Assembly: GCA_026395515.1 (NCBI GenBank)
Contig: JAPLYN010000001.1
Coordinates: 124,001-188,000, forward strand
DNA length: 64,000 bases
DNA from: Candidatus Peregrinibacteria bacterium
GTDB lineage: Bacteria; Patescibacteriota; Gracilibacteria; UBA1369; LOWO2-01-FULL-3
Direction: 5' to 3'
The notes under the pieces are model-generated. The model was not told where the DNA came from, made no database searches, and saw only the letters and a program-made list of their open reading frames with translations. Positions 26,021 through 41,100 of the stretch are shown here, piece after piece. Made by a program: the position numbers and the translations under genes. Numbering within the stretch: the stretch's first letter is position 1; each line of letters opens with the position of its first letter.

Positions 26021-27835
26021 TTAATTTGTATCAGGTTTAGTGACTGTTTTCTCTAGAGCATCTGTTGTCATTTTTTTGAATGTATCTTTGAAATTTTTAA
26101 ATAAGGAATTCATTTGATTTATTTCTTTTAGAACATTTATTGAGTAAACCATCGAATTGCTGATTTCATTCGAAACATCAGTACTTTGTAGATTTGAATT
26201 TGCTTCAGCTGCAGCTTGAGCTTTGATTCTCCTAATAGCATCACCTCTTTCAGATTGTGTTTGATTTTGGCTACCAATTTCTTCTTGTAAGGCGTTGTTG
26301 AATTTATCAGTCAAATCAGGTCTGTTTGGACTATCAAAACTTAGTTTATCCACTAATCCTGGTTCATAGGTTTTAATATATTTATTCCACTCTTCCAGAA
26401 TATTTCTGCCAAAAATTAATTTATCATTTGATGGTGTAGGAATTGGATTCCAAATTACTATGAACTGTAAATTAATGCGTGGCACCGACGTAGATTGCTT
26501 ACATTTAGCAGATTCCATAAGGTTACCTGTAGCCTTATTCGGAACGAAGGAATGACTCAATGTCTTAGCCATATATTCATTAATTTTTTGTATTTCACAT
26601 AGGACGCAGCTCTGTCCTTGCATGTAGCTAGAAAGAACTTTTTTTATAATTTTAACATCAAAGCACACACTAGCTTTTGCATTCACCAGATTGGTTGAAT
26701 AGTTAGAATCAGATGTGTCGCCAGTAATATAATTATTCTGTGCACCACCTAGAGTACCAAATCCTGAAGAACCAATCCCTGCAAATAATTTAGAATCATT
26801 TACCCCAGCACACCATTGTTTGGTCCAATCGTCAGCTGGTGCTGGCTGCACTCCAACTTTGGAATTTTTGGCAGCATTTGGATCTTGTTCACCATTACCT
26901 TTTTTATTGTTATCTCCTGCCACATCTCCAGCGCCACCATTATTTTGAGCGTCTAGATTGTTCCCAGTTCCATCTACAACATTGTTTTTATCATCACTGC
27001 TATATGTATTTAAAGCATTAGCCAAGCCATTATCTGTGTCACACACATCTTTAGGTAAAACTTCTGGCTGAATTTTTTTATCGTCACCAAGTTTAATTTC
27101 ATTTTTATTTAATGGGCCACCACCTGCGGCTCCCTGATCTATGCCAGCAGTTAATGGCAAGCTAGCCACTCCAAATTCATTAGCAATATATGCATTTTGC
27201 TTAGTCTTCGATTCAATAGCTGGATCCAAAGGTGAAGTATAGGCATCTTGATAAACACCACCCACAGTCACCGGAGTTTTTTTCAAGAATAGAACATCTT
27301 CAATCAGAGAGAGGTCGTAAACCAAATCAAAACCAGAATCACTTAAGTCACCATTAGCAAACATTTCTGTAGGGGTTACCTGTGTTTCTATTTCTTTTTG
27401 TACTTGGAATAGTTCAGCTAAGTCTGCAAAATTATTTTGAATTTTAGCAATTACTTTGGCAGCATCTGCCTGAGTCATTTGAGAGTGTTTTGAACTATTG
27501 AAAACAGTCGCCAAAGTTCCATTTATTGCAGCTCTTGCCTGTTCTGGAGTCATTCCGTAATTCTTTGCAACTTCCTTTAAGGCATCTTTGTTTGAATCCC
27601 TGGTAACCTTTTTATAAATTAAATTATATAAATTTTTACCTTTCTTTGAAGGATCGGTTGGAGCAAAAACTGTACGCCAATCAAATAGATCATTATCTGA
27701 TGTTCCTATAAAACTATTCCACCAACCTACGTTGTCATCTCCGTAAGCCACTTGTTCATTGTGTGAGTAAATTAAACCAGCGGATATACCCACTCCAATG
27801 ATTAAACCTATAATGATCGGCAGAAACTTTTTCAT
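26021..27835 (-). CDS. Membrane-anchored exported hypothetical protein (604 aa)
   Basis: Not recognised. ATG 27835 ([20 protein letters not shown]) is chosen over a start 27 nt upstream because it leaves a 1-nt gap to the preceding stop, like the other genes of this operon. The N-terminal hydrophobic segment (4-24) is a signal or anchor. The body includes helical stretches, a Gly/Asn/Asp-rich low-complexity middle (about 285-330), a cysteine group (CVLCEI, KCKQ) around 410-450, and a helical C-terminus. It ends TKPDTN. It is probably a partner of the giant SLH protein. Confidence 0.75.
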   Translation of the reverse strand: MKKFLPIIIGLIIGVGISAGLIYSHNEQVAYGDDNVGWWNSFIGTSDNDLFDWRTVFAPTDPSKKGKNLYNLIYKKVTRDSNKDALKEVAKNYGMTPEQARAAINGTLATVFNSSKHSQMTQADAAKVIAKIQNNFADLAELFQVQKEIETQVTPTEMFANGDLSDSGFDLVYDLSLIEDVLFLKKTPVTVGGVYQDAYTSPLDPAIESKTKQNAYIANEFGVASLPLTAGIDQGAAGGGPLNKNEIKLGDDKKIQPEVLPKDVCDTDNGLANALNTYSSDDKNNVVDGTGNNLDAQNNGGAGDVAGDNNKKGNGEQDPNAAKNSKVGVQPAPADDWTKQWCAGVNDSKLFAGIGSSGFGTLGGAQNNYITGDTSDSNYSTNLVNAKASVCFDVKIIKKVLSSYMQGQSCVLCEIQKINEYMAKTLSHSFVPNKATGNLMESAKCKQSTSVPRINLQFIVIWNPIPTPSNDKLIFGRNILEEWNKYIKTYEPGLVDKLSFDSPNRPDLTDKFNNALQEEIGSQNQTQSERGDAIRRIKAQAAAEANSNLQSTDVSNEISNSMVYSINVLKEINQMNSLFKNFKDTFKKMTTDALEKTVTKPDTN

Positions 27836-27836
27836 T

Positions 27837-28535
27837 TTATTGGCATTGACTGGTGCTTGCATCTACAAAGCGCACTGGGAATTCAGCTACGCGTAAACGA
27901 ACATCTTTAAGAATTAATTTATATTTTGTTAGCCTATTCAATATTTCTTCATACTTTTTATGCATTGGATAAGCCATACGGAATTCGTTATAAGCTGCCA
28001 CCGTAGCTTCCAAAACATCCTTTGCTGCCTGTGATTCTTTGTCTATGCTATCAGCCTTTCTATACTGGCTTCTTAATAAATCCGCAGCAATTGCTCCACC
28101 TCCAAGCGCACCACTTAATGGTTTAAAATCAATCGTCTTTTTCAAGTCTTGAAGCTTAGTTAAATATTCTGAATATATTTGCATTCCACCAATTCCTACG
28201 CAGTAACTGCTGAAATTATCATCTCCACAAGCTTTTAATATTTCAGCCGTAGTAGCATTGGCTGCTAGTCCAGATGGAGGTAAAAATTTCTTCTTTTTTT
28301 CTGCATCTTGGTAATAGCCATCACTATCAATTAGAGCCAACATCTTCTCTATTTTTGCATTAAAATATGTATTCATTTCTCCATGATATCCATCAAAGGC
28401 ATCATAGAAATTAGCTGTGACTCTGAAATTTATTTTTTTGTCACCAGCAGCAAAAATTGTATAGCCACCATAGACAGAAACAACAGTCATTATGGCTATA
28501 AAAAATGTTATCAAAATTTGTTTTAAAAACTTCAT
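27837..28535 (-). CDS. Exported hypothetical protein (232 aa)
   Basis: Not recognised. An N-terminal hydrophobic segment (residues 4-30, ending TIFAAGD) acts as a signal or membrane anchor. The mature part is helical with two Cys close together (near residues 102 and 111, [10 protein letters not shown]) and one at the C-terminal end (SQCQ). It is packed 1 bp after the 193-residue gene and 1 bp before the 604-residue gene in the giant-protein operon. Confidence 0.72.
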   Translation of the reverse strand: MKFLKQILITFFIAIMTVVSVYGGYTIFAAGDKKINFRVTANFYDAFDGYHGEMNTYFNAKIEKMLALIDSDGYYQDAEKKKKFLPPSGLAANATTAEILKACGDDNFSSYCVGIGGMQIYSEYLTKLQDLKKTIDFKPLSGALGGGAIAADLLRSQYRKADSIDKESQAAKDVLEATVAAYNEFRMAYPMHKKYEEILNRLTKYKLILKDVRLRVAEFPVRFVDASTSQCQ

Positions 28536-28536
28536 T

Positions 28537-29118
28537 TTAACCTGAGGTTAGACATTTTCCTATAAAGCTAGGAAGCATTTTATCGAAAGATACAAAGTAT
28601 CCATACATCTGAGAAATAGCAGTATTTAGATCCCTTAGTTTACTATTAATGGCTTGGTATTTTTCTATAAGAATAGTTGTTGTTTTTACAGATGATGTCT
28701 TCTTTATATGATCTATCATCATTTTTTTTGCTTTGGAGAAATATTCATTTTTAATGTTTGCACAGAGCGCATAGGCAGTTTGAGTAGCCAAAATATTTTG
28801 ATCAGCACTATTTACTTGAACCTTCAAAAAAATGTTATTTAAATTTTCTTTGAAGTCTTGGTAGCGAGCAATCGCAATATTAGTCAAAGAACCAGTACTG
28901 CTTTTATTTTGGAAATTAGTATCCAGAAATTCCAGAAATTGCTTCAGTTCTATATCATATATTGGAGCTAAGGCACTTTGGCATTCACTCATTTTTGCTG
29001 AGTCTAAAATCTTGATTAATGCAGCTTTGTTTTTATCATCTTCAGCAGATGCAAAAGCCGTCATTGCCTGTAGCAACAACACGCTCACCATCCCAATTAT
29101 TAATAAAATCCTTTTCAT
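28537..29118 (-). CDS. Exported hypothetical protein (193 aa)
   Basis: Not recognised. A signal peptide spans 1-24 (ending AFASA). The mature part is a helical bundle with Cys near residues 42, 118 and 190. It starts 1 bp after the stop of the 4862-residue gene. The four small exported proteins downstream of the giant protein share this plan: signal or anchor, helical body, few Cys. They may form its export or assembly apparatus. This is inference from position and layout. Confidence 0.72.
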   Translation of the reverse strand: MKRILLIIGMVSVLLLQAMTAFASAEDDKNKAALIKILDSAKMSECQSALAPIYDIELKQFLEFLDTNFQNKSSTGSLTNIAIARYQDFKENLNNIFLKVQVNSADQNILATQTAYALCANIKNEYFSKAKKMMIDHIKKTSSVKTTTILIEKYQAINSKLRDLNTAISQMYGYFVSFDKMLPSFIGKCLTSG

Positions 29119-29119
29119 T

Positions 29120-32100
29120 TTATTTATTTATTGATTGTATTTGGACTTCGTTACCTTTTGTGAAGATATAGGTTTTATCGTTTGGTTTGCTGTCATAATA
29201 CTGCGAATAATACGTGCCAACAACAGAGAAGAAAATATCTCCAGGAATTAACTCTGCTTTATGTAAGAATGTAGAAATACATGGACAAGTATTACATTCT
29301 GCAGGGACAATGTAGAGACCTGGTACGCTTTGATTTTTGCATGCCGAAGGGTTCTTATCATCAGTAGGATCCAAAGGATTGCCGCAATCAGCCACTTCTT
29401 TACCGTCTGATTTGCCACCACCATCAGTATCCGGATTATGAGGATCTGTATGATAAATATTTACCTCATCATAATTTGATAAACCATCATTATCATCATC
29501 TATCGCATCATCGGTAGGATCCAGAGGATTCGTATGAGCAGCTATTTCCTTTCCGTCTGTCACACCGCCACCATCAGTATCCGGATCTAGAGGATTCAGA
29601 TTATCTGCACATTCTAGAGCACTATTTAATCCATCTTTATCAGGGTCAGCACTTGGATCGGTGACGTGATATTTCTCTTCGCAGTAATCTGTTAATCCAT
29701 TGTTATTACTATCAACCTCAAAACAATTATATGTATCTAGTACTCGCTGAACCATTATTAGTAATTCTCCAAATGTCATGAGCTTGTAAGGATCTTTTGC
29801 TTCCTCTGGAGTTACTATGAAATTATTTTGAAGTGGTTTTCCACCTTTCAAATAAGGCGTCAAATCTTGTGCAGCTTTCATATAATCACCAAACCAAGGA
29901 TCACCTTCCTTGAGACCACTAACATCAACAATATTTCTGTACTGCAAAGCTTTCAAAATAATTTTTACCGCCTCAGCTCTGCTAATATTATTTTCTGATT
30001 TGAATGGGAATAATCCCTGCGAATCTGGTTCACCTTTGTAACCATCTACGAATCCAAGCAAAGTAGCTTCTTTAATATATGGATGATAATCTGCGAGAAT
30101 ATTATTATCCGCATATCCAGTGCCAGCTTTGAATGGTTCATGTGATTCAGGTCTAGGAATTACACAAATCATTGCCAAGAGTACTTTAACGAAATCCTTT
30201 CTCTTCACTAAATCTTGTTGAGTAAACTTGAATCCAGGATCGAAAACTAAATTGGCAATATTAGGCTTACTTGATAGAGCCTGAGATCCATTTAATACAC
30301 CTTCAGAAGGTTTTCTTGGACTCATGAATGGCACATCATTTGGACCAAGCACAACAGCCGGATCTACAAGTGATATATACACTTCTCCAATTACTTTTCC
30401 TTCAAAATTTATCTGAATAATTAGAGGTTCCTTTGTGTGATCATTTGGCTTCTGAGTAAGAGTAATACGTTTATCCAAAACTACAATATTTCCAGTACTA
30501 TCAATAGAAACCATGATTTTATTTTCCACTGTATTCTTTAGGACTACTCCACCTGGATTGTCAGCATCATTCGCTGGCAAATTTTCAAAAACAAAGTTGT
30601 CAGCCTTATCTAAATCATCAACATTAGTTCCATGTATGAACTCAATATTAGCAGAGTTAAAGTTGTAATTTTGATAAATATTCACATCTGAATTTGCGTT
30701 TCCAATTATATAAACTGTACCTAATACTTGATTATTTTTATCTAGAATAGTCACACTTGTAGGAGTGTTTGGAGGAATAGCCTCATTCACAATTGTCTTA
30801 TATCCTGGTTCTATTTTTCCAAGATCACCAGTCTTTGGATTGATCTCAGCCACAATTTTACCGTCAGCATTTTCAACCAAAATCATATCTTCCAAATTAA
30901 AATCAGAAATATTGTAAGCACCATCATCCCCAGTAGTTGATTCACGTACCTTATCTATTCTTGGAACCAAAGTGAGTTTTCCTTTAATTATCCTCTGAAT
31001 ATAACGGCTACGCATTAACCAGAATGGTAATTGAGCAGTTACAGGAAGAGTTTTTCCTGTAGCCACAGCTGTAGTAGCAAATGATTGATCTAGGCTTACA
31101 TTTGGTGCCACAACATGTACCACAAATTGTAAGCTTGCGTCCTTACCAGAGGCATCCACCACATGAAGTAGGAATTTATGATCTCCCACGTCACCTTCAT
31201 TAGAGAATGGACCAATATTAAATTTAGGATTAGTTCTATCGTCAAAAGTAAGTCCATTGCCATCTTCGTCCACCATCGCAGTTAAATCACTCCAAATAGT
31301 TTTTTGTATTGGAGTAGTTTTTAATTTTTCTTTAGTAATTGGATCAGTCTTATCTGTCTCAAATGGAATAGTCTCTAAATAGTATTGTTTTATCTCTCCA
31401 TCAGGATCAAAAGATCCACTTGAATCAATTTCTAAATTCTTAAATATCGACAAAGTATAATCAGTAGAATTTAGCACAGGCATTGGAGCATCACTGTCTG
31501 CACATGATTGAGGAGCGGCAATTATTACATCGGATTCTAATGATTTATTTCCGGTAGCATTTACGGCAAATACACTCACGTAATAGTTTCCATTTGGAAT
31601 TTTTTCTGAAATTCTTGGAGAAGTCTTATCACTTAAATCAGTTACATTTATCTTGAAAGTGTAAGCGGCATCTTTGAAGTCATCATAAATTGATTTTCTC
31701 AAAACTACTTCATATGAAACTGCATCCTCCGTAGGTTGCCAAGAAATATCAATTTTGCCTGTACCAATATATGGAACTTGAACTCCCTTCACACCATCAC
31801 CACCAGCGTTAACATAATCACTTACTGCATTTTTAGTGAAGCCTACGATCAAATCTCCTTTAGGTAAATTTGGAGTATTTTGATAATTAGTTTTCAAATA
31901 AACATCTCCACCCATTGAATAGACGATATCAGTATCTTTATCATGGTCTACATCGCTGAAAACAATGTTTGTACTTCCATTTAATTCTCCAGTGAAATTA
32001 AGAACACTTTCATCTACTCCACCGGCAGACACAAAGAATCCAGCTGGAGGAATTGTCGGTTCATTAGCACCACTTACTGCAGTCTGTGGAGTGAAATCAA

Positions 32101-35100
32101 TTGCTGACGCAATCAAATCTCTCTTTTCTGATAAACCAGCAGTACTAGCAGCTTGATTAAGAGTATCTTCTATATCTTTGCCAAGGAAGCTAAAGGACAA
32201 AGTTTTACCAGAAACATTATCACTAATATTACTTCTACCAACATCACTTACCGTAGGATTAGCAGCGATTAAATCAATATGCTGGTTATTGTTATCAACA
32301 AGTATTTTATTGAATTCATTGTAGTCAGAGATATCACCTAAAACATCGTTCGAAGAGTTTAATGAATCTACAGAAGCAATCATTTGATTTCTAATTTCCG
32401 CTAATTGTTTCAAATTTCCACTATTTGGTAAATCTTCGAATTTTATTCCATCTTTAACATCTGCCAAAGTTCTATTCAAAATTGGATCGGTGGAATCAAT
32501 AAAGTGCTCTGTGGCAATCAAATGATAGACATCAGGAGTTGTATCTTCTTTTTTAACAGTCGCTATATAGTCATCCATTTCCTTCTTGAAACTATCTAGC
32601 TCAGTGGTATCAAAACTTAGAGGTAATGAACTGCTCTTATTCTTAATACTGCTTGTGGTGCTATCTACAGCGCCTTTTACTGTACTTGTTCCTTGATCAA
32701 CTGAGTCTTGAGCTTGTTTTGCAGCTTTATTTATAGCGTCTTGAATGACAGTATTTATTATTTGGCCAAAAGGAATGCTCATAATTCTATTAATACCTTT
32801 TACCAGATTTGACATTCCATCATTCCAAATTTGAGCACCCTTATCAGCAGCTACATAAATCAAATTAGTATCAATATCAAAACTGATTTTTCCAGTGATT
32901 CTAATCTGATCTACATAGCTGTATTGGATAGGAGGGAACTGCATTCCTAGATTCTTTATCAACGGTAAAATTGCATCAACACTAGGTTGGGTCAAAGTAG
33001 CAATTTCCGTACTCAAAGTACTTTCTGGAATTGGAATAAAACCATTTTTCAATAAACAAAGAATTTTGAAAATAGTTTTTAAACTAACCATCAATTTTCC
33101 TACTATATTTGGTAAACCAGGAATCTTTGGAGGTCTTGGTAAATCTGGCAATTGAGGAAGAGGAATCTGTGGTAAGTCTGGTAGAGTAGGTAAAGAAAAT
33201 TTGGAAAGATCCGGTAAATTCACATTGAATCCAGGAATATCTATCGCAAGATCCGGAATTACATCCGGCAGAGTAATATCTGGCAAGTTTGGTAAAATAA
33301 TCGGTTCTGGTCTGAAAACCACATCTGGCCAAACAATCTTGATACCAGTTTTTATCTGAGAAAAATCTACTACTATATCAGGCCATTTTGGCAGTGGTAC
33401 GATAGGAATATCCGGAAGAGCAACGAAAAGCTGCATCAATAATCCAAGTTTTCCAAAGCGATCACTCTTACATTTATCACACGATTGTTGATAATCAATG
33501 CTTAGATCCAAAATCAACTTCCATTGCTTAAATGTCTTAATAACATCTTGAATAGTTTTAATCCAAGACTGAATAATTTTTTGCTGTCTCTTAATATAAC
33601 CTCCAGTGTAATTCATTATCGCGTCTAGATAACAAATTATTTGAGTGGCATACCTTGCTTGAATAGTCTTGAACTGCAAGATATCTTTCGGCAGATTTGT
33701 GAGCTTATCTAATAAATCCATGGTTCTCTTCACCGAAGCCATGAGATTTTGCATGTTTACTACGATCTTATCGCAAATTGTTTTTCGATTTTCATTAGCT
33801 GCACAATTCCAAGCATTATATTTTTGAAGCTCATTCTCCATATGCTTTACCCAGGCATCAGCTTGAATCTTATATTTGGCAATTTCTTTAGGAGAGATAG
33901 CTGGAACTTTAATTACAATTTCTTTTCCTTCTAATTTAACGAAAGGGAAATTGCTAAGACTTGAAGCGAAATCATGGAAGCTTGCAAAGCTAAATTCTTT
34001 TCCAGCGAGCTTGCTTTCTTGAGCAATTTTAGAGAAGTCAGGAAGAATGAAATAGAAGGTAGGGAAGCGCAAAAGTTTACTGTAAATTTCATCAGTTTCA
34101 CCATCCATCCAATTAGTAATAACACTTGGGAATCCAGGGATTTTAATATTTACTTTGGCTCCTCCGGCAAGAGGACTATCGCTACCAAAATTTCCGCCCA
34201 TATTAACTCCTTTAGTGCCACCAGTTCCTTCGCCGTCAGTAATTATTGCCGACTGACCAGTGACAGCTACCGTTGCGCTCTTAGCGAAAGAAACAGCTTT
34301 ATTTACACTAGCCTTGATTGCACTGCACACGCCTGGTATTCCGCCAGGAACCGCAAATGCGAAACATATTCCAGTAGCTGAAGGACCACCACAAACAGCG
34401 GTACCTAAGCCCATTGTCAAAGTAGGAGAAAGGTAAAGTCTGAAACTTGAAGGAGTGTAGCTTGGTAAGAAGAAACCAAAGAATGGTGGATTTGGAGTAC
34501 CTGCTAAGAAAGTAGGGAATCCAGGAGTTCCTTCTCCCATTGCTCCAGGTGTTAATAAAGCAATGTTATAAGGAATTGGTAAGCATCCTGCTCCAGAACA
34601 CCTCATAGCTCCAAGAATATTTCCAATTCCAGTGGCAACAGCCTCACCTGTACCTTCCGCATTTGTTAAAACATTATTCCATTTATCCGCGCAACCATTG
34701 TAATCCTTATCTGTATTTTGAGAATTTGAGAATTTTTGTAGAGCTGCTTTTGTATCAGCAGATAGTTGACCATTGGCATCTTTTAATAACTCTGTAGGAC
34801 TAGGTAAACCAATTTTTTTGAAAGCATCATCTAAAGCATTATTTGAATTATTTGCCGGATTTACATCAAATTTTTCATAAGTTTTAGGACCGGTAGAATA
34901 TAAATATGAAATAATTCCATCAGGGTTTACCTCAGGTCTTATCATTATATCCTGATACGGATCATTAGCGTTTGATGGATATTTCACAAAATTATTTCCT
35001 ATATCAAAATGAACTTTCGGAGTGAAATTCACTGTCATTTGATAGCTTATGATCCTCTTTCCATGGGCAGGGACGCTAACATTTTTGATAACCGACGATC

Positions 35101-38100
35101 TCATGCTTGTACCTGTATCAAGCCATTCTAGCTTATCTGGACAGCCAGCATCTAAACATTTCAGACTGCTCTGAACCAAAGTCATAGACGTTGGAGTAGC
35201 ATCTGAAAGCATTAGATTATTTATTTCACTATCACCATCATTTTGTAGGGCAATTAGATATTCAATAATATCTCCATTTGCCACCGAACCACCATTTAAA
35301 TCTTTTGCCTCTTTAACGGATTTACCCTTAAAATTTCCATCTTCAGCAATGTGTATGAAATCATAATTTTTGTCGTAAGTCTGTTGTGGAACATCTTTTG
35401 TAGAAATGTTGTTACTATCAAGAATAGTACTCTGAAGCTCAGTAGCATCCTGGGCATATTGAGCACTACTAAACGCTGGATCTTTTTCTTGAGCATTTAC
35501 TGCTGGTGGCTGAGTAGTAGGTAAACTGAATTGAATAAATTTATACCAATTTGATTTGCTCACTAGATTACCATTTGCATCTGCAATATCCTTTCCACTA
35601 TCGGGTTTTTCCATTCCCGGATAATTGAGGAAAATATTAGCAATTTCATTCAAATCACTATTTAAAGTGAAGCCAAAATTCTTACTATATCCATAATTTG
35701 TATCAAGTCCCTGACAAGATTTACCATCAGACTTATTGTAGAAAATGCTAATGCTTCCAGATGAATCACTAGTTACCAAATCTTCACAGCCATCATTATT
35801 CATGTCTGCCACCTTCATTTCGTAAACCTTTTTATCTTGAAGTGCTAAATTCAAAGGCTTACGGTCAAAATTGCCATTAGTATTTTTTATCAAACTTACG
35901 CATTGTTCGCCAGCATTACATGGCTGCTTTGTACCAACCACCAAGTCATCGTAGCCATCATTATCTACATCAATTTTCGCAATACTTTCTATTCCTCCAT
36001 AGATGTTCAAAATATATCCTCTATCGCGGAATCTTTTATTGCTTATCTCATTCTCCATTAATCTAATAAGTCCGCTTTCATACACCAATAACAAGTCATC
36101 ATAGCCATCTCCATTGGCATCAAACTCTATCATTTGCTTAATTGGCTCCTGACCACTGAATATAGGTTTTCCAATATCTTTAGAGTATCCAGTGTCTTTA
36201 CTTACCAAATCTCCAGACACCTTTAATTTAATAGTTGGATCACCGTAAATAATTCCTGAATCAGACGCATAAGGCACAAAAGAAGCTCCCACGGAATTTC
36301 CAGCTGCAAATAAGAGCATATGCTTATTTGAACCTTGAAAGCCCAAGCCAAATTCTTTTTTTACTCCATCCAAACTACCATATCCGAAGCCTGGAGCCTG
36401 ATTAGGATCAATATCTTCTTCGTCATCTACTAAATAAATTCCTTGAGGCTCTGCAGTGGAATCGCCAGTATAAGACGTCACAAAAGAATATTTATTTTTT
36501 ATAGAAACTGGTTCTACGTAAACGCCTGGAGTCAAATTTTGAAGTGAGTCACCTATGTTCATCGTCTGCACTCCTTTGCCAAAATTTTGTTTAATAGAAA
36601 TGAGTGCAATATCTGAGCCGCCCTTAGAAAGAATGAAGGCAAAATTGCTAACATCTATCTGTTCATCTTTTGTTGGAACTCGAAGTTTGTAAACTTCATC
36701 ATTGAGATAAATTCTACCGTATTTATCTACTTTCATTTTTGTGTCACTACCAACTTTTACATAAATTCCATCACTATCTTGGCTGAACATACTCTTGTTT
36801 GCCTCGTCTAGAATTTTCACAAAAACACCATCCTTATCTGGGATATTTGTTTTATCATCCACCAATAACACAGGAGAATCGGTCTTTGGTACCACGAATA
36901 CATTGGCCAAATCGTCACCAGCAATATCATCTGAAAGTAATACTTTTTGATAAGGGAAGGAATTGGTCGCATTGATTACTTTTCCATAGACAGTGCTTGT
37001 AAGGAAATCAATTTTTCCATAACCATCAACCGCAAACATACGCTTCTTTTCGCTTTGAGTAGCAGTAACAGCGCTAATGGCCTCTACTTGTCCTTTTGAG
37101 AAAAGAATAGAGTTTGCTAAATTATTTTGATCGCCAACCTGTCCGTAAGCACCTCCAAGCAGCGAAACATATAATGCCCTTGGTGAGAAATTTTTAACTA
37201 TATCACTTGTGACATGCTTATTAATTTTCAACGAAATAATTCCGTCATTAAGGCCAGTACTCTGAGCAAGAAGATTTGCAGTACCAGAAATATTTTTTCC
37301 AGAAATTTGAACAGTCGCCACACCATCTTTTGTGACTGCTTTATTTTGTGAAAAATTTACTAAGTCACTTGTAGCCTTTGAGGCCAAGAAGCTGATCACC
37401 GTGCCATTATCACTATCCACAAAATTACCATTTGTATCCAATACTTTAGCCGTCAAAGTGACCTGTTTATTTGAACTACTATCAATAATGTCTTCAGATC
37501 CACTCAGTAGTATTTGAGTAGCCTTGTTTGATTTAATTTTGAACTTAAATGAGTCACTGGCAAAACCAGGAATATCAATTAAAATTTCTTCCTGACCGGT
37601 TACTGTTCCGACTTTGAATGTTATATTTGCTGCATTCAATTCACCATTCACTAGATTAGATGGAGGCTTAGAAACAAAATTACCAAGATTTATTTTAAGT
37701 ACTGTAAACTTCACAGGTCCATTGAATGCTTTAACAGTCTGACCATTGTTTAGTAATTTTACTCCCAACCTTGCGATTGATTTTCCGTCAGCCGGCAATT
37801 CAGTAATTGCTTGGAAATTCTCATCAAACAATTGCAAAGATAAATCCACTTTATCCAGAACTTGGAAAGACTTAGTCGCACCGACATGTTTTTTGAAATC
37901 TATGCCGCTAATATCATTTCCAGCAGCTAATAATTGATCCTGCAAGTCCTGATCCATTACCACCGCTACCACATCGGCAGAACCAGACTTACCACCCGCA
38001 AACAATTCCGCACTGGCCTTACCATCAAGAGTATCTAGCTGTGTACCAATTAGCTTATTATCACTATCTGATTTAGGATCAAATTTTGCTTTGTCATTCA

Positions 38101-41100
38101 CAAAAACTCCAATTTTTTCAAATGAATTATTGGCAACATTTCCAAATTTATCTTTCAGTACAATATTCAGAACCATCTTGGACTGATTGTTTGCCACCAA
38201 GACGCCGGAGTCAGATTGAATATCCACATTTGCAGGTTCGCCAGCCACTAAATGCAAGTCCTTTGTCACCACTTGGTAACCTGTATCAACTTTTCCATTA
38301 TCCTTTAAAACCTCTTCTTTGATATAAAAATCTCCAGTAACTTTTCCAGCCTTTAGGTATACAGTGGCAATTCCACCCTTACTTTCGACAGTATTGCTAC
38401 CTTTGAAAATAACTAGATCAGAAGATATGGAAAATTTCACTTTATGACTGCCGTTGATCTCTGCATTTCCTTTTGAATCGAAAATAGTTGCCTCGATTTT
38501 CATCAATGAACTATTGTCTGCCACCATAGAATCATTGCTCTCAACAAGGAATTTACTAGATTGGTCCTTGGTTGCAGTTATGAAAGGATTATCGCTTAGA
38601 ACCTCAGCAAACAATCTACGAACACTCGTCTGTGGTCCCTTTGGAATAAATTTCTGATAATACTTTGCTCCAATAAAATATTCTTCCCATTTTTGATTTG
38701 GCTCTGGTTTAATTTCTGGAGCCTTTTGAGTTTCTACTGGCGCTTCAATTTTTTGTGTATCAACGGTCTTTGCAGGAGTTTCTACTGGTTTAGTTTTAAT
38801 ATCTCGAGAAACTGGAGCCGTATCCTGAATTAAAGTAGATTTCAAAATTATGAGATCTTTTTCTTTCTGAGTGCTATCAGTTGTAGAGTCACCAGTAGCA
38901 GTGTTTTTCCCAAGATCAGATGTTCCAGCAGAACCATTTCCAGTTAGGCTTGTGTCAGTTGTTCCAGTGCCTTTATTTGAGCTATCAGTAGTTCCGCTAT
39001 TATTGCCAGAACCATCTGTCTTGTTTGTATTTCCATTAGAATTGGTTCCAGCTTTATTAGGGGATACTCTTGTTGTTTTATTGCCACCATTGGACACTCC
39101 AGCATTTTGGCCAATATTATCTAGAATTTGTTGTAAGCCAGTTGATTGAGTGCCATCAGCGCTCGTACCACCGGAAGAAGTATTTCCAGTATTATAGTCG
39201 CCACCAGAGCTATTATTACCACCAGTATTACTAGTTCCGTTTCCATTTTCTGTGCTGGTCGCAGCGGCATTATTTTGATCTTCAATCTTTTTTAATAAAT
39301 CATCATATCCAGCAATTTCATGATAGACATAACTGGAAAGCTGCACCTGATTGGCATTAGCATCTGGCACATTTTTCTTTTGGCCTTCGGGAATACTTCC
39401 ATCACCAGTTTTTGCAGGACCCACCGGTAATTTATCTTTTGATCCAGGATTCCAGGATTCCGGACTGAAACATTCATTTGTAAATTCAGGGACTGTGGTC
39501 AAAGACTTAATGAATTTTTGCATTTCCTTCAAGAAATCTTGAACCCAAACAAATTCAAATTCGTCACCAGCTTTTCCTACACCACTCTGATCTCCGGCTC
39601 CATCACCTGCTCCTTGTCCACCATTTCCGCCACCATTGCCAGCATTTCCTTGGAACTGAGCCAATGGATCAAACACATTATCTTTTTCTTCCGGCACAGC
39701 CTTATTGAAATTCATATCAAATGAGCTCTTGTTTCCATTCAATACAAGATACGCCGCTTCATAACCAAAAGCCGCTTGAGTGCCCGCAGGAGAAGGTAAA
39801 AGAGTGTGATCAGCGACGTAAGCATTACCTTGATTGTTTGCATCACCATTCAAGTAGTATTGAAGAATATATTGGTGTTTCTCGTCGATATTCATCTTTA
39901 ACCAACTCAAAGCATCATAAATCTTTTTGCTAGAACCTTTTTCCAAATTAAACCCTGAGGCAGGACTATCTATGTCATTATTATTTACTACCGGAGATAG
40001 GTAGTTATTTAAAATTGCATCAGTGATTTCTTTTGGAGTGTATTTATCAGGCGCAGCATTCGGATCAATTATTCTATAACTACCTGGGACTGCAGCGAGC
40101 TCTGTCGCCTTCGTAATAATTGCAGATTGCAATTGAGCCATATTGGTAATATTCGGATCAAAAAGATTCACATATTTAACCTTCTGAATTTGACCAGGAT
40201 AAACTGGAGGATTTGTGTCACCTAAGCTATTAATAATTGCTTGTACATCAAGATTTGGCTTGTTTGGCTGATTTTTGTCGGCTGGATAAGATGGACCCTT
40301 CGAAGGTGCTGTCTGGAAAGCTACATATCTTGGATTATCAATTGGCAGACTGAAAGCCGTTTGAGATTTCATCTGCTGAGAAATTGTATAGTCAGTCGGT
40401 TCGTTGTGAAGAATCAAACTCGGAAGTTTCTTCACGCTATCTGCCTTTACCACCAGAGTCACATCCTTATCTACACCAGCCTTTTTATTTGGGAAGGAAG
40501 AGACGCTATATGGAATTGTATAACTTCCATCATGAGATAATAATTTTCTGGCAATTTCTTGAGTATCCCAGCTTGGAATTGCATATTTCGTATCATCTTC
40601 CTTGAAGTCATAATATTTAGAATCATATATTCCGTCGCCATCGCTGTCTTTCCATTCATAATCTGTTAAACCATTCCCATCATTATCAACTCCATCAAAT
40701 AATCCGTAATTATCTGCGAAATCTTTTAGAGTAATTTTAGGATTACTATTGAGAATAATTTCGCTAGCATCCACTTTATCTCTGCCAGCCCAAATAGATG
40801 TCTTCGGGTTGAAAGTGCTGTTTTCTGCCGTGCCATTATCAGTTTCATAATCATTTTGTCGAGCCTTGGAACTGCTAATAAAAGTTTCAAACTGCTTCAT
40901 CAATTGACCGTAAAAATCAGGCTCGATATTGAAGCTTGAACCATCGCTTGTAGAAGAATCCAAAACAAATTTGTAAGGATTTGAGTCAGTAGAAATGTCC
41001 GTCACGCTTGGTAATCCTGTATAGCAAGAATTGAAATAAACCTGATCCACGTCATCATATTTGTGGTAGTCAGTTTGAAGACCTCCTGGAAATTGATAGC

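Noticed and set aside
38086-40605. Plus-strand open frames across the giant gene
   Set aside because: They are short, lack starts with signals or known domains, and lie opposite a continuous 14.6-kb coding frame.
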